Positions 1 to 9,906 of a stretch of 64,000 bases of DNA are shown here, piece by piece (within the stretch, counting starts at the first letter, position 1; every line of letters starts with the position of its first letter). Source of the stretch: Saccharopolyspora indica (GTDB lineage Bacteria > Actinomycetota > Actinomycetes > Mycobacteriales > Pseudonocardiaceae); the NCBI RefSeq assembly GCF_027853965.1, contig NZ_JAQGLB010000030.1:25088-89087 (forward strand), in the 5' to 3' direction. The notes under the pieces are model-generated. The model was not told the origin of the DNA. It saw only the letters and a program-made list of their open reading frames with translations, and did not search any database. A program made the translations under genes and the position numbers.

Positions 1-237
1 ACGTGATGGACCGTGTGATCAGCACCACTACTCGTCTCACCCCTAGCGCCTGATGGCGCGAGTCTGGTCAGATGTGCTCGCAAGTGTGCGAGACATCATA
101 AAGTTAGGTTCGCCTCACTACGGAGACGACACACCCGACCGCATAGAGTGTGGCCCGACCTCTGAGACGTGACGTGCGTCTCGGCGGGGGCCGACGATGT
201 GCCCCGCGGAAGCGGGGAAGATCCGGAGGGCAGGGGA
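1..237. other. Upstream region of the nuo operon, no gene seen
   Basis: No convincing coding sequence on either strand. It holds a short hairpin at 77-92 (CTCGCA, four-base loop, TGCGAG), an AT-richer patch around 93-106 that could carry a -10 element, and an iron-box-like sequence at 104-121. The nuo promoter is expected here, but its start site cannot be fixed from sequence alone. Confidence 0.5.
104..121 (+). promoter_or_regulatory. Iron-box-like sequence upstream of nuoA (candidate)
   Basis: The sequence TTAGGTTCGCCTCACTAC shares its whole first half with the IdeR/DmdR operator consensus (TTAGGTTAGGCTAACCTAA) but the second half is degenerate. It lies about 115 bp upstream of nuoA, next to an AT-rich possible -10. 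A link to iron supply would make sense for an operon encoding many iron-sulphur proteins, but half-site matches occur by chance. Confidence 0.25.
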
Positions 238-603
238 ATGCTCGATCCCTACATCCCGCTCGTGCTGTTGCTGGCGCTCGCGTTCGCGTTCGCGCTGTTC
301 TCGGTCACGATCGCTCCGCTCGTCGGCCCCCGCCGCTACAACAAGGCGAAGCTCGACGCCTACGAGTGCGGCATCGAGCCCTCGCCGCAGCCGGTGATCG
401 GCGGCGGCCGGATGCCGGTCTCGTACTACCTGACCGCGATGATGTTCATCCTCTTCGACATCGAGATGGTCTTTCTCTACCCGTACGCGGTGACCGCGGA
501 CGCGCTCGGGCTCTGGGGCGCGGGCGCCGTGGTGCTGTTCATCCTCACGTTCGGATTCGCCGACCTCTACGTGTGGCGGCGAGGTGGCTTCGACTGGAAC
601 TGA
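238..603 (+). CDS. nuoA: NADH-quinone oxidoreductase subunit A
   Basis: Small membrane subunit of respiratory complex I, part of the junction between the peripheral arm and the proton-pumping membrane arm. The 121-residue product has three predicted membrane helices and the family signature region KLDAYECGIEP in the loop after helix 1, followed by FILFDIEMVFLYP. The ATG at 238 was chosen because translation from it gives the usual family length and begins with the hydrophobic segment; longer in-frame extensions lack family similarity. First gene of the 14-gene nuo operon, with nuoB starting 51 bp later. Confidence 0.95.
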   Translation: MLDPYIPLVLLLALAFAFALFSVTIAPLVGPRRYNKAKLDAYECGIEPSPQPVIGGGRMPVSYYLTAMMFILFDIEMVFLYPYAVTADALGLWGAGAVVLFILTFGFADLYVWRRGGFDWN

Positions 604-654
604 CCGGGCGGTCACGGGCACGGTCAGCGTCGATTGTGGAAGGGAGAGCCGCGG

Positions 655-1329
<675 letters not shown>

Positions 1330-1335
1330 GTTCGG

Positions 1336-2052
1336 TTGGCTGACAACGAATCCGAGCAGCGCTGGGCGGTCGAACCGGCCCGGCCGCAGTCCGGTCCGGT
1401 GGCCGGTCGCGCGCGGCAGGGCATGTTCGGCGTGCGCGGCACGGGAGACACCTCGGGCTACGGCGGGCTGCGCCTGCCCGCCTACGTGCCGCCCGCCGCG
1501 GAACGCCCGTACGGCGGCTGGTTCGACGAGGTGGCCGATGCGCTGCTGGCGGCGCTGGGCGAGCGCGGGCTGCCCGCCGACACCGTGCAGCAGGTGACGG
1601 TCGACCGCGGTGAGATCACCTTCTACGTGCGCACCGACCAGCTGCTGGAGGTCTGCCGCGCGCTGCGCGACGACCCGGCGCTGCGCTTCGAGCTGTGCAG
1701 CTCGGTGTCCGGCGTGGACTACGGGCCGGAGGTGCCGCAGCGGCTGCACTCGGTCTGCCACCTGACGTCGATGACCTACCGGCGCCGGATCCGCGTCGAG
1801 GTCGCGGTGGACGTCGAGGACCCGCACGTGCCGTCGGTGGTCGAGGTGTACCCGACCGCGGACTTCCAGGAGCGCGAGACCTGGGACATGTTCGGGATCG
1901 TCTACGACGGCCACCCGGCGCTCACCAGGATCCTGATGCCGGACGACTGGGACGGCCACCCGCAGCGCAAGGACTACCCGCTGGGCGGCATCCCGGTCGA
2001 GTACAAGGGCGCCGAGATCCCGCCACCGGATCAGCGCAGGGCGTACTCATGA
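1336..2052 (+). CDS. nuoC: NADH-quinone oxidoreductase subunit C
   Basis: 30-kDa peripheral subunit of complex I. The signature ERETWDMFGIVYDGHP and the following RILMPDDWDGHP with KDYPLGG are intact. The start is a TTG at 1336, six bases after the nuoB stop and preceded by GGCAGGTGAG. The first ~60 residues are a variable actinobacterial extension before the conserved domain. 238 residues. Confidence 0.94.
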   Translation: MADNESEQRWAVEPARPQSGPVAGRARQGMFGVRGTGDTSGYGGLRLPAYVPPAAERPYGGWFDEVADALLAALGERGLPADTVQQVTVDRGEITFYVRTDQLLEVCRALRDDPALRFELCSSVSGVDYGPEVPQRLHSVCHLTSMTYRRRIRVEVAVDVEDPHVPSVVEVYPTADFQERETWDMFGIVYDGHPALTRILMPDDWDGHPQRKDYPLGGIPVEYKGAEIPPPDQRRAYS

Positions 2053-2134
2053 CGGCCAGCATACGCGAAATTCCCGTTATTTCACCGGAAAACGCGTTCC
2101 CGGAGGGTGGCGGCACCGGGGAGAGGTGTTGGAG

Positions 2135-3478
2135 ATGAGTACCGAATCACTGGCCGGCACCGGCTTCGGCGACCCCGAAGCGGCCGAGTCGCGGGAGACC
2201 ACCGAGGGCCGGGTCTACACCGTCACCGGTGGCGACTGGGACGAGTTCATCGACGAGACCGCCGGTGAGGAGCGGGTCGTCATCAACCTCGGCCCGCAGC
2301 ACCCGTCGACGCACGGCGTGCTCCGGCTGGTGCTGGAGCTCGAGGGCGAGACCGTCACCAAGGCCCGCTCGGTGATCGGTTACCTGCACACCGGCATCGA
2401 GAAGAACACCGAGTACCGCACCTGGACCCAGGGCGTCACCTTCGTGACGCGGATGGACTACCTGGCGCCGCTGCACAACGAGGCCGCCTACTGCCTCGGG
2501 GTGGAGAAGCTGCTCGGCATCGAGGCGCCGCCGCGGGCCCAGACGTTCCGCGTGATGCTCATGGAGCTCAACCGGATCTCCTCGCACCTGGTGTTCCTGG
2601 CGACCGGTGCGATGGAGCTCGGCGCCACCACCGGCATGACCTTCGGCTTCCGCGAGCGCGAGGAAGTCCTGCACCTGCTGGAGTTCCTGACCGGGCTGCG
2701 GATGAACCACGCGTTCATCCGGCCGGGCGGCACCGCGCAGGACCTGCCGGAGGGCTGGCAGGAGAAGGTGAAGTCGTTCATCAAGGTGATGGACTCCCGG
2801 CTGCCCTCCTACGACAAGCTGTTCACCGGCCAGCCGATCTGGAAGCAGCGCCTCAAGGACGTCGGCTACCTGCCGCTGGACGGCGCCATGCAGCTGGGCA
2901 TCACCGGCCCGCTGCTGCGCTCCGCCGGCCTGGCCTGGGACCTGCGCAAGATCGAGCCGTACTGCGGTTACCAGGACTACGAGTTCGAGGTGCCGACCAG
3001 CACCGACGCCGACTGCTACGCCCGGTACCTGCTGCGGCTGGAGGAGATCCACCAGTCGCTGAAGATCATCCGGCAGTGCGTGGACAAGATGGAACCCGGC
3101 TCGCACATGGTCTCCGACGCCAAGATCGCCTGGCCGTCGAAGCTGAGCATCGGGCCGGACGGCATGGGCAACTCGCTGGAGCACGTCCGCAAGATCATGG
3201 GTCAGTCGATGGAATCGCTGATCCACCACTTCAAGCTGGTGACCGAGGGCTTCGACGTGCCGCCGGGGCAGGTGTACTCGCCGGTCGAGTCGCCGCGCGG
3301 CGAGCTGGGCGTGCACCTGGTCTCCGACGGCGGCACCCGGCCGATGCGGGTGCACGTCCGGGAACCCAGCTTCGTGAACCTGCAGGCGATGCCCGCGATG
3401 TGCGAAGGCGGACTGGTGGCCGACGTGATCGCGGCGGTCGCCTCCATCGACCCGGTGATGGGCGGGGTGGATCGATGA
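2135..3478 (+). CDS. nuoD: NADH-quinone oxidoreductase subunit D
   Basis: 49-kDa subunit of complex I that forms the quinone pocket with NuoB. The hallmark NLGPQHPSTHGVLRL lies near the N-terminus, and the C-terminus has the family's MGGVDR ending. Two in-frame starts are close together: GTG at 2126 and ATG at 2135. The ATG is preferred because GAGAGG at 2121-2126 sits eight bases before it, but overlaps the GTG. The stop overlaps the nuoE start by four bases. 447 residues. Confidence 0.95.
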   Translation: MSTESLAGTGFGDPEAAESRETTEGRVYTVTGGDWDEFIDETAGEERVVINLGPQHPSTHGVLRLVLELEGETVTKARSVIGYLHTGIEKNTEYRTWTQGVTFVTRMDYLAPLHNEAAYCLGVEKLLGIEAPPRAQTFRVMLMELNRISSHLVFLATGAMELGATTGMTFGFREREEVLHLLEFLTGLRMNHAFIRPGGTAQDLPEGWQEKVKSFIKVMDSRLPSYDKLFTGQPIWKQRLKDVGYLPLDGAMQLGITGPLLRSAGLAWDLRKIEPYCGYQDYEFEVPTSTDADCYARYLLRLEEIHQSLKIIRQCVDKMEPGSHMVSDAKIAWPSKLSIGPDGMGNSLEHVRKIMGQSMESLIHHFKLVTEGFDVPPGQVYSPVESPRGELGVHLVSDGGTRPMRVHVREPSFVNLQAMPAMCEGGLVADVIAAVASIDPVMGGVDR

Positions 3479-4230
3479 CCGAGCAGTTCCAGTTCACCAC
3501 CACCGACGACGCGGCGGACGCCGCCGACACGTCGGTGTTCGACGAGCAGACGCGCTCCGAGGCGCAGCAGATCATCGCGCGCTACCCGGAGCCCCGGTCG
3601 GCGCTGCTGCCGATGCTGCACCTCGTGCAGTCGGTGCAGGGGCACGTCAGCCCGGCGGGGATCCAGTTCTGCGCCGACCAGCTGGCGCTGACCACCGCCG
3701 AGGTCAGCGCGGTCGCCACCTTCTACACCATGTACAAGCGCAAGCCGTGCGGGCAGCACCTGGTGAGCGTGTGCACCAACACGCTGTGCGCGGTGCTGGG
3801 CGGCGACGCGATCTACAAGACGCTCGGCGAGCACCTGGGCGTCGGGCACGACGAGACCGCGGGCACTCCCGGCGAGGAGGGCTCGATCACCCTCGAGCAC
3901 GCCGAGTGCCTGGCGGCCTGCGACCTGGGCCCGGTGCTGCAGGTGAACTACGAGTACTTCGACAACCAGACGCCGGAGCAGGCGCTGGAACTGGTGAAGT
4001 CGTTGCAGCGCGGGGAGAAACCGGCCCCGACGCGCGGTCCGGAGCTGTCCGACTTCCGCGGTGCGGAGCGCCAGCTGGCCGGCTTCTTCGACGACCTGGA
4101 GTCCACTGTGGCCGGTCCGTCGGCGGCGGTCGAGACGCTGCGCGGCGCGCAGCTGGCCCACGAGCGCGGCTGGACCGCGCCCAGCATGCCCGACGACGTG
4201 GAACTGCCGCCGGTGCCGGAGAAGAAGTGA
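3475..4230 (+). CDS. nuoE: NADH-quinone oxidoreductase subunit E
   Basis: 24-kDa thioredoxin-like subunit of the NADH-oxidising module, carrying the 2Fe-2S cluster N1a. Cluster cysteines are seen in VCTNTLC and, about 40 residues later, in ECLAACDLGP. The ATG overlaps the nuoD stop (ATGA), which indicates translational coupling. A ~20-residue acidic N-terminal extension precedes the conserved domain, and the C-terminus carries a further ~60-residue tail. 251 residues. Confidence 0.95.
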   Translation: MTEQFQFTTTDDAADAADTSVFDEQTRSEAQQIIARYPEPRSALLPMLHLVQSVQGHVSPAGIQFCADQLALTTAEVSAVATFYTMYKRKPCGQHLVSVCTNTLCAVLGGDAIYKTLGEHLGVGHDETAGTPGEEGSITLEHAECLAACDLGPVLQVNYEYFDNQTPEQALELVKSLQRGEKPAPTRGPELSDFRGAERQLAGFFDDLESTVAGPSAAVETLRGAQLAHERGWTAPSMPDDVELPPVPEKK

Positions 4231-4237
4231 GGGTGCA

Positions 4238-5539
4238 ATGACGCGACCAAGCATCAGCCCGGTGACGCCGGTCCTGACCAAGCGGTGGCTCTCGCCGAAC
4301 TCCTGGACCCTGCGCACCTACGAGCAGCTGGAGGGCTACACCGCGCTGCGCAAGGCGCTGGCGGGCACGCCCGACCAGCTCGTCGAACTGGTCAAGTCGG
4401 CGGGCCTGCGCGGCCGCGGCGGCGCCGGGTTCCCGGCGGGCGTGAAGTGGAGCTTCATGCCCAAGGAACCCACCAAGCCGCACTACCTGGTGATCAACGC
4501 CGACGAGGGCGAACCGGGCACCTGCAAGGACATCCCGCTGATGATGGCCGATCCGCACTCGCTGATCGAGGGCTGCGTCATCGCCAGCTACGCGATGCGC
4601 GCCAACCACTGCATGATCTACGTGCGCGGTGAGGCGCTGCACCCGATCCGGCGGCTGAACAACGCGGTGCGCGAGGCCTACCAGGCCGGTTACCTGGGCA
4701 AGGACATCCTGGGCTCCGGGTTCGACCTGGACATCGTGGTGCACGCGGGCGCGGGCGCCTACATCTGCGGCGAGGAGACCGCGCTGCTGGACTCGCTGGA
4801 GGGCAAGCGCGGGCAGCCGCGGCTCAAGCCGCCGTTCCCGGCCGCCGCGGGCCTCTACGCCTGCCCGACCACGGTGAACAACGTCGAGACGATCGCCACC
4901 GTGCCCTACATCGTCAACGGCGGTTCCGACTGGTTCCGCACCATGGGCGGCGAGAAGTCGCCGGGCCCGAAGATCTACTCGATCTCCGGGCACGTGGAGA
5001 AGCCGGGCCAGTACGAGGCCCCGCTGGGCACCACGCTGCGGGAGCTGCTGGAGCTGGCGGGTGGCATGAAGGACGGCATCCCGCTGAAGTTCTGGACGCC
5101 GGGCGGCTCGTCGACGCCGATGTTCACCGCCGAGCACCTGGACGTGCCGCTGGACTTCGAGGGCGCGGCCGAGGCCGGTTCGATGCTGGGCACCACCGCG
5201 GTGATGGTGTTCAACGAGACGGTGTCGGTGCCGTGGGCCGTGATGAAGTGGACGCAGTTCTACGAGCACGAGTCCTGCGGCAAGTGCACGCCCTGCCGCG
5301 AAGGCACCTACTGGCTGGCCCAGGTGCTGGAGCGGATGGTCGAAGGGCACGGCACCCAGGAGGACATCGACACCCTCCTGGACATCTGCGACAACATCTT
5401 CGGCCGCTCGTTCTGCGCGCTCGGCGACGGTGCGGTGAGCCCGATCGTCAGCGGCATCAAGTACTTCCGCGAGGAGTTCCTCGCGCTGTGTGAGACGAAC
5501 AAGACCGGCGAGCCGGAACTGGTAGGAGCGGCCCGATGA
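4238..5539 (+). CDS. nuoF: NADH-quinone oxidoreductase subunit F
   Basis: 51-kDa subunit that binds NADH and FMN and holds 4Fe-4S cluster N3. Glycine-rich nucleotide-binding segments GRGGAGFPAG and GAGAYICGEETALL are present, as is the cluster motif SCGKCTPCREGT near the C-terminus, with the fourth cysteine further on in SFCALGDGA. Starts at ATG 4238 seven bases after nuoE, behind GAGGGTG. 433 residues. Ends in a four-base overlap with nuoG. Confidence 0.97.
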   Translation: MTRPSISPVTPVLTKRWLSPNSWTLRTYEQLEGYTALRKALAGTPDQLVELVKSAGLRGRGGAGFPAGVKWSFMPKEPTKPHYLVINADEGEPGTCKDIPLMMADPHSLIEGCVIASYAMRANHCMIYVRGEALHPIRRLNNAVREAYQAGYLGKDILGSGFDLDIVVHAGAGAYICGEETALLDSLEGKRGQPRLKPPFPAAAGLYACPTTVNNVETIATVPYIVNGGSDWFRTMGGEKSPGPKIYSISGHVEKPGQYEAPLGTTLRELLELAGGMKDGIPLKFWTPGGSSTPMFTAEHLDVPLDFEGAAEAGSMLGTTAVMVFNETVSVPWAVMKWTQFYEHESCGKCTPCREGTYWLAQVLERMVEGHGTQEDIDTLLDICDNIFGRSFCALGDGAVSPIVSGIKYFREEFLALCETNKTGEPELVGAAR

Positions 5540-8070
5540 CGGTGGCACCAAGCCAAAAAGACGACGCTGGAGAAGCCCGTCCGCTGCCTCCCGGCTACGT
5601 CCGCCTGACCATCGACGGGATCGAGGTCGAGGCGCCCAAGGGCGAGCTGCTGATCCGCACCGCGGAGCGGATGGGCATCACCATCCCGCGCTTCTGCGAC
5701 CACCCGCTGCTGGACCCCGCCGGGGCCTGCAGGCAGTGCCTGGTCGAGGTCGAGATGGGCGGCAGGCCGATGCCGAAGCCGCAGGCGTCCTGCACGATGA
5801 CCGTCGCCGACGGCATGGTGGTCAAGACGCAGCAGACCTCGCCGGTGGCGGACAAGGCTCAGCAGGGCGTGATGGAGCTGCTGCTGATCAACCACCCGCT
5901 GGACTGCCCGATCTGCGACAAGGGCGGCGAGTGCCCGCTGCAGAACCAGGCGCTCAAGCACGGCCGGGCCGAATCCCGCTTCCGGGACACCAAGCGGACC
6001 TTCGCCAAGCCGGTGCCGATCTCCTCGCAGGTGCTGCTGGACCGCGAGCGCTGCGTGCTGTGCCAGCGCTGCACCCGGTTCTCCAAGCAGATCGCCGGTG
6101 ACCCGTTCATCGAACTGCTGGAGCGCGGCGCGCTGCAGCAGATCGGCACCGGCGAGCAGCAGCCGTTCCAGAGCTACTTCTCCGGCAACACCATCCAGAT
6201 CTGCCCGGTCGGCGCGCTCACCAGCGCCGCCTACCGGTTCCGGTCCCGGCCGTTCGACCTGGTGTCCACGCCGGGCCAGTGCGAGCACTGCGCATCGGGC
6301 TGCGAGATCCGCAACGACTGGCGGCGCGGCAAGGTGACGCGGCGGCTGGCCGGGGACGACCCGGAGGTCAACGAGGAGTGGATCTGCGACAAGGGCCGGT
6401 TCGCGTTCCGCTACGCCACCGCCGGTGACCGCATCACCCGCCCGCTGGTCCGGGAGAACGGCGAGCTCCGCGAGGCGTCCTGGACCGAGGCGCTGCAAGC
6501 CGCGGCGAAGGGCCTCGCCGAGGCGCGCGACGCGGGCGGGGTCGGCGTGCTGCCGGGCGGTCGGCTGACCGTCGAGGACGCCTACTCGTACTCGAAGTTC
6601 GCGCGGATCGCCCTGCGCACCAACGACATCGACTTCCGCGCGCGGCCGCACTCCGACGAGGAGCTGCGGTTCCTGGAGTCCGCGGTGGTGGGGACGACAC
6701 CGGGGACCGGGGTCACCTACCGGGACCTGGAGTCCGCGCCCGCGGTGCTGTGCGTGACCTTCGAACCGGAGGAGGAATCGCCGATCGTCTTCCTGCGGCT
6801 GCGCAAGGCGGCCCGCCAGGGGAAGACGAAGGTGTTCCACCTCGGCCCGCGCACCTCGCCGGGCGTGGAGAAGACCACGGTCATCGTGCACAACGGCGGC
6901 CCGGTCAGCACCGGCGAGCTGGTGCCCTGCACGCCGGGCGGTGAAGCCGCCGCGCTGCGGTCGCTGCCGTCCGACGTGGAGGAATCGCTCCGGCAGCCGG
7001 GCGCGGTGCTGGTCGTCGGCGAACGCGCGGCGGAGGTCCCCGGGCTGTACTCGGAGATCCTGCGCGCCGCGCAGCGCACCGGCGCCCGGGTCGCCTGGAT
7101 CCCCCGCCGGGCGGGGGAGCGCGGTGCGATCGAGGCCGGTGCGCTGCCGACGCTGCTGCCCGGTGGCCGGCCGGTCGCCGACGCCGCGGCCCGCGCCGAG
7201 ATCGAGCAGACCTGGGGCGTGGGCTCCGGCGCGCTGCCCGCGACCGCCGGCCGCGACCTCACCGGAATCCTCGCCGCGACCGCGGCCGGGGAGCTCTCCG
7301 GCCTGGTCGTCGGCGGTGTCGACCCGAACGACCTGCCCGATCCGGCGCTCGCCGAGCGGGCCCTGCGCCGGGCGGGCTTCGTGGTCAGCCTGGAACTGCG
7401 GGCGAGCGCGGTCACCGAGCACGCCGACGTGGTGCTGCCCATCGCCCCGAGCGTGGAGAAGTCCGGCAGCTACCTGAACTGGGAAGGCCGCCGCCGCGAG
7501 TTCCGCACCACCATCGAGGGCACCGGGGCGCTGCCGGACTGCCGGGTCCTGGACACCCTCGCGGTGGAGATGGACGCCGACCTGTTCACCCAGACCCCGG
7601 CCGCCGCGGCCGCCGAGCTCGACCGCATCGGCCCGAACACCGGAGAGCGGCTGCCCGGCCCGGACGAACCGGCCGCCACCGCGCCGGTCCCGGGCCCGGG
7701 CCAGGCGGTGCTCGCGACCTGGCGGCAGCTGCTGGACAACGGCTCGATGCAGGACGAGGAGCCGAACCTGGCGGGCACCGCGCGCCGCACCGTCGCGGTG
7801 CTCTCGCCGCGCACCGCGCAGCGCATCGAACTCGGCCACGCGCAGCGCATCGAGGTGCGCACCGCCAAGGGCTCGATCGTGCTGCCGGTGGAGCTGGCCG
7901 AGATGCCCGACGACGTGGTCTGGCTGCCCACCGACTCCGGGACCTCGCGGGTGCACCGCGCGCTCGGCGCCGGGCACGGGGCGCTCGTCGACATCACCGC
8001 CACCACGCCGATGTCCCCCGCGGCCGGCAACGGCCACGGCACCACCCACCTCAACGGGGGGAGAGCATGA
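5536..8070 (+). CDS. nuoG: NADH-quinone oxidoreductase subunit G
   Basis: Largest peripheral subunit of complex I, relaying electrons through several iron-sulphur clusters. The N-terminal 2Fe-2S domain has C54, C65, C68 and a fourth cysteine near 84. The following segment contains CPICDKGGECPLQNQ and CVLCQRCTRF, then CEHCASGCEIR for a further cluster. The C-terminal half is a molybdopterin-oxidoreductase-like fold without expected cofactor function. 844 residues, within the range for actinobacterial NuoG. Coupled to nuoF and nuoH by ATGA overlaps. Confidence 0.96.
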   Translation: MTVAPSQKDDAGEARPLPPGYVRLTIDGIEVEAPKGELLIRTAERMGITIPRFCDHPLLDPAGACRQCLVEVEMGGRPMPKPQASCTMTVADGMVVKTQQTSPVADKAQQGVMELLLINHPLDCPICDKGGECPLQNQALKHGRAESRFRDTKRTFAKPVPISSQVLLDRERCVLCQRCTRFSKQIAGDPFIELLERGALQQIGTGEQQPFQSYFSGNTIQICPVGALTSAAYRFRSRPFDLVSTPGQCEHCASGCEIRNDWRRGKVTRRLAGDDPEVNEEWICDKGRFAFRYATAGDRITRPLVRENGELREASWTEALQAAAKGLAEARDAGGVGVLPGGRLTVEDAYSYSKFARIALRTNDIDFRARPHSDEELRFLESAVVGTTPGTGVTYRDLESAPAVLCVTFEPEEESPIVFLRLRKAARQGKTKVFHLGPRTSPGVEKTTVIVHNGGPVSTGELVPCTPGGEAAALRSLPSDVEESLRQPGAVLVVGERAAEVPGLYSEILRAAQRTGARVAWIPRRAGERGAIEAGALPTLLPGGRPVADAAARAEIEQTWGVGSGALPATAGRDLTGILAATAAGELSGLVVGGVDPNDLPDPALAERALRRAGFVVSLELRASAVTEHADVVLPIAPSVEKSGSYLNWEGRRREFRTTIEGTGALPDCRVLDTLAVEMDADLFTQTPAAAAAELDRIGPNTGERLPGPDEPAATAPVPGPGQAVLATWRQLLDNGSMQDEEPNLAGTARRTVAVLSPRTAQRIELGHAQRIEVRTAKGSIVLPVELAEMPDDVVWLPTDSGTSRVHRALGAGHGALVDITATTPMSPAAGNGHGTTHLNGGRA

Positions 8071-9365
8071 CCACAACCGCGGAACTGCTCGCCGACGACC
8101 CGATCTGGCTGATCCTGCTGAAGGTCGTGGTGATCTTCGCCTTCCTGGTCGTCATGACGCTGCTGACGATCTGGGCGGAGCGCCGGGTGATCGGCCGGAT
8201 GCAGAACCGGCCGGGCCCCAACCGGGCAGGCCCGTTCGGCATCCTGCAATCGCTGGCCGACGGTCTGAAACTGGCGTTCAAGGAGGACATCCGGCCGGTC
8301 CTGGCCGACAAGTGGGTGTACTTCCTGGCCCCGGTGATCTCGGCGACGCCCGCGCTGGTGGCGTTCTCGGTGATCCCGATCGGCCCCGAGGTCACCATCT
8401 TCGGCGAGCGGACCGCGCTGCAGCTGGTCGACCTGCCGGTCGGCCTGCTGGTGGTGCTGGCCTGCGCCTCCGTCGGCGTGTACGGCATCGTGCTGGCCGG
8501 CTGGGCCTCCGGGTCGCCGTACCCGCTGCTCGGCTCGCTGCGCTCGGCGGCGCAGGTGATCTCCTACGAGATCGCGATGGGCCTGTCGTTCGTCGCGGTG
8601 ATCATGTACGCGGGCACGATGTCCACCGCGGGCATCGTCGAAGCCCAGGCGAACGGCTGGTTCTTCCTGCTGCTGCCGTTCAGCTTCGTGGTCTACGTGA
8701 TCGCGATGGTCGGTGAGACCAACCGCGCCCCGTTCGACCTCCCGGAGGCCGAGTCGGAACTGGTCGGCGGCTTCCACACCGAGTACTCCTCGCTGAAGTT
8801 CGCGCTGTTCTTCCTCGCCGAGTACATCAACATGGTCACCGTCTCGGCGCTGGCGACCACGCTGTTCCTCGGCGGCTGGCACGCGCCGTGGCCGCTGTCG
8901 CTGATCGGCGACGGGGTGCTCAACACCGGCTGGTGGCCCGCGCTGTGGTTCCTCGGCAAGACGATCGCGTTCCTGTTCTTCTTCATCTGGCTGCGCGGCA
9001 CCCTGCCCCGCCTGCGCTACGACCAGTTCATGAACCTGGGCTGGAAGATCCTGGTCCCGGCGAGCCTGGTGTGGATCATCGCCGTGGTGGTGATCCGCGC
9101 GGTGCGCAACGACGACGCGATCACCACCCAGCAGTTCCTCATCGGCGGCGGCGTGGTGATCGCGGTGCTGCTGGTGGCCACGTTCCTGATCCCGGACCGC
9201 CGTCCGGCCAAGGACACCGACGAAGTGCCGCTGGCGGGCAGCGGTTACCCGATTCCGCCGCTGGACCTGCAGGTCCCCGAGGCCCCGCCGCGCCCGGTGC
9301 GCACCGGTGCCGCGGGCGAGGTCGGGCGCGCGGAAGGCGAGGAGGCGCCTGATGGGAATGTTTGA
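8067..9365 (+). CDS. nuoH: NADH-quinone oxidoreductase subunit H
   Basis: Membrane subunit that forms the quinone chamber and joins the two arms of complex I. Eight or so membrane helices are visible, with the conserved AGWASGSPYPLLGSLR and GETNRAPFDLPEAESELV, the latter rich in acidic residues placed near the quinone channel. The ATG overlaps the nuoG stop. 432 residues; the last ~65 residues are a soluble tail longer than in E. coli. Its 3' end overlaps the nuoI start by 14 bases. Confidence 0.96.
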   Translation: MTTTAELLADDPIWLILLKVVVIFAFLVVMTLLTIWAERRVIGRMQNRPGPNRAGPFGILQSLADGLKLAFKEDIRPVLADKWVYFLAPVISATPALVAFSVIPIGPEVTIFGERTALQLVDLPVGLLVVLACASVGVYGIVLAGWASGSPYPLLGSLRSAAQVISYEIAMGLSFVAVIMYAGTMSTAGIVEAQANGWFFLLLPFSFVVYVIAMVGETNRAPFDLPEAESELVGGFHTEYSSLKFALFFLAEYINMVTVSALATTLFLGGWHAPWPLSLIGDGVLNTGWWPALWFLGKTIAFLFFFIWLRGTLPRLRYDQFMNLGWKILVPASLVWIIAVVVIRAVRNDDAITTQQFLIGGGVVIAVLLVATFLIPDRRPAKDTDEVPLAGSGYPIPPLDLQVPEAPPRPVRTGAAGEVGRAEGEEAPDGNV

Positions 9366-9906
9366 TCCGGTCAAGGGCTTCGGCGTCACCTTCTCGACGA
9401 TGTTCAAGAAGGTCGTCACCGAGGAGTACCCGGAGGTCAAGAAGGTCCCGGCGCCCCGGTTCCACGGCCGCCACCAGCTCAACCGTCACCCGGACGGGCT
9501 GGAGAAGTGCGTGGGCTGCGAGCTGTGCGCCTGGGCGTGCCCGGCCGACGCGATCTTCGTGGAGGGCGGGGACAACACCGAGGAAGCGCGCTACTCGCCC
9601 GGTGAGCGCTACGGCAAGGACTACCAGATCAACTACCTGCGCTGCATCGGCTGCGGGTTGTGCATCGAGGCGTGCCCGACGCGCGCGCTGACGATGACCA
9701 ACGAGTACGAGACCGCCGACGACAACCGCCAGGACCTGATCTACACCAAGGAAGACATGCTGGCGCCGCTGCTGGCGGGCATGGAGCAGCCGCCGCACCC
9801 GATGCGGCTCGGCGAGGACGAGCAGGACTACTACGTGCGCGGTCCTGAGCTCGCCCGCGGCGTGCCCGCTGAGGAGAAGTCCGGGCACGAGGAGGCCGGG
9901 AGATGA
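9352..9906 (+). CDS. nuoI: NADH-quinone oxidoreductase subunit I
   Basis: 23-kDa ferredoxin-like subunit that holds the two 4Fe-4S clusters N6a and N6b, passing electrons towards NuoB. Both cluster motifs are complete: CVGCELCAWACPAD and CIGCGLCIEACPTR. ATG 9352 was chosen because GAGGAGG-like sequence at 9340-9346 lies just upstream; ATG 9358 two codons later is an alternative. The reading frame is open upstream but lacks family similarity. 184 residues, ending in an ATGA overlap with nuoJ. Confidence 0.95.
   Translation: MGMFDPVKGFGVTFSTMFKKVVTEEYPEVKKVPAPRFHGRHQLNRHPDGLEKCVGCELCAWACPADAIFVEGGDNTEEARYSPGERYGKDYQINYLRCIGCGLCIEACPTRALTMTNEYETADDNRQDLIYTKEDMLAPLLAGMEQPPHPMRLGEDEQDYYVRGPELARGVPAEEKSGHEEAGR

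Noticed and set aside
2147..3355. Long minus-strand open frames under the nuo and mce operons
   Set aside because: They are shadows of real genes caused by high third-position GC; their products are His/Arg/Val-rich low-complexity sequence.
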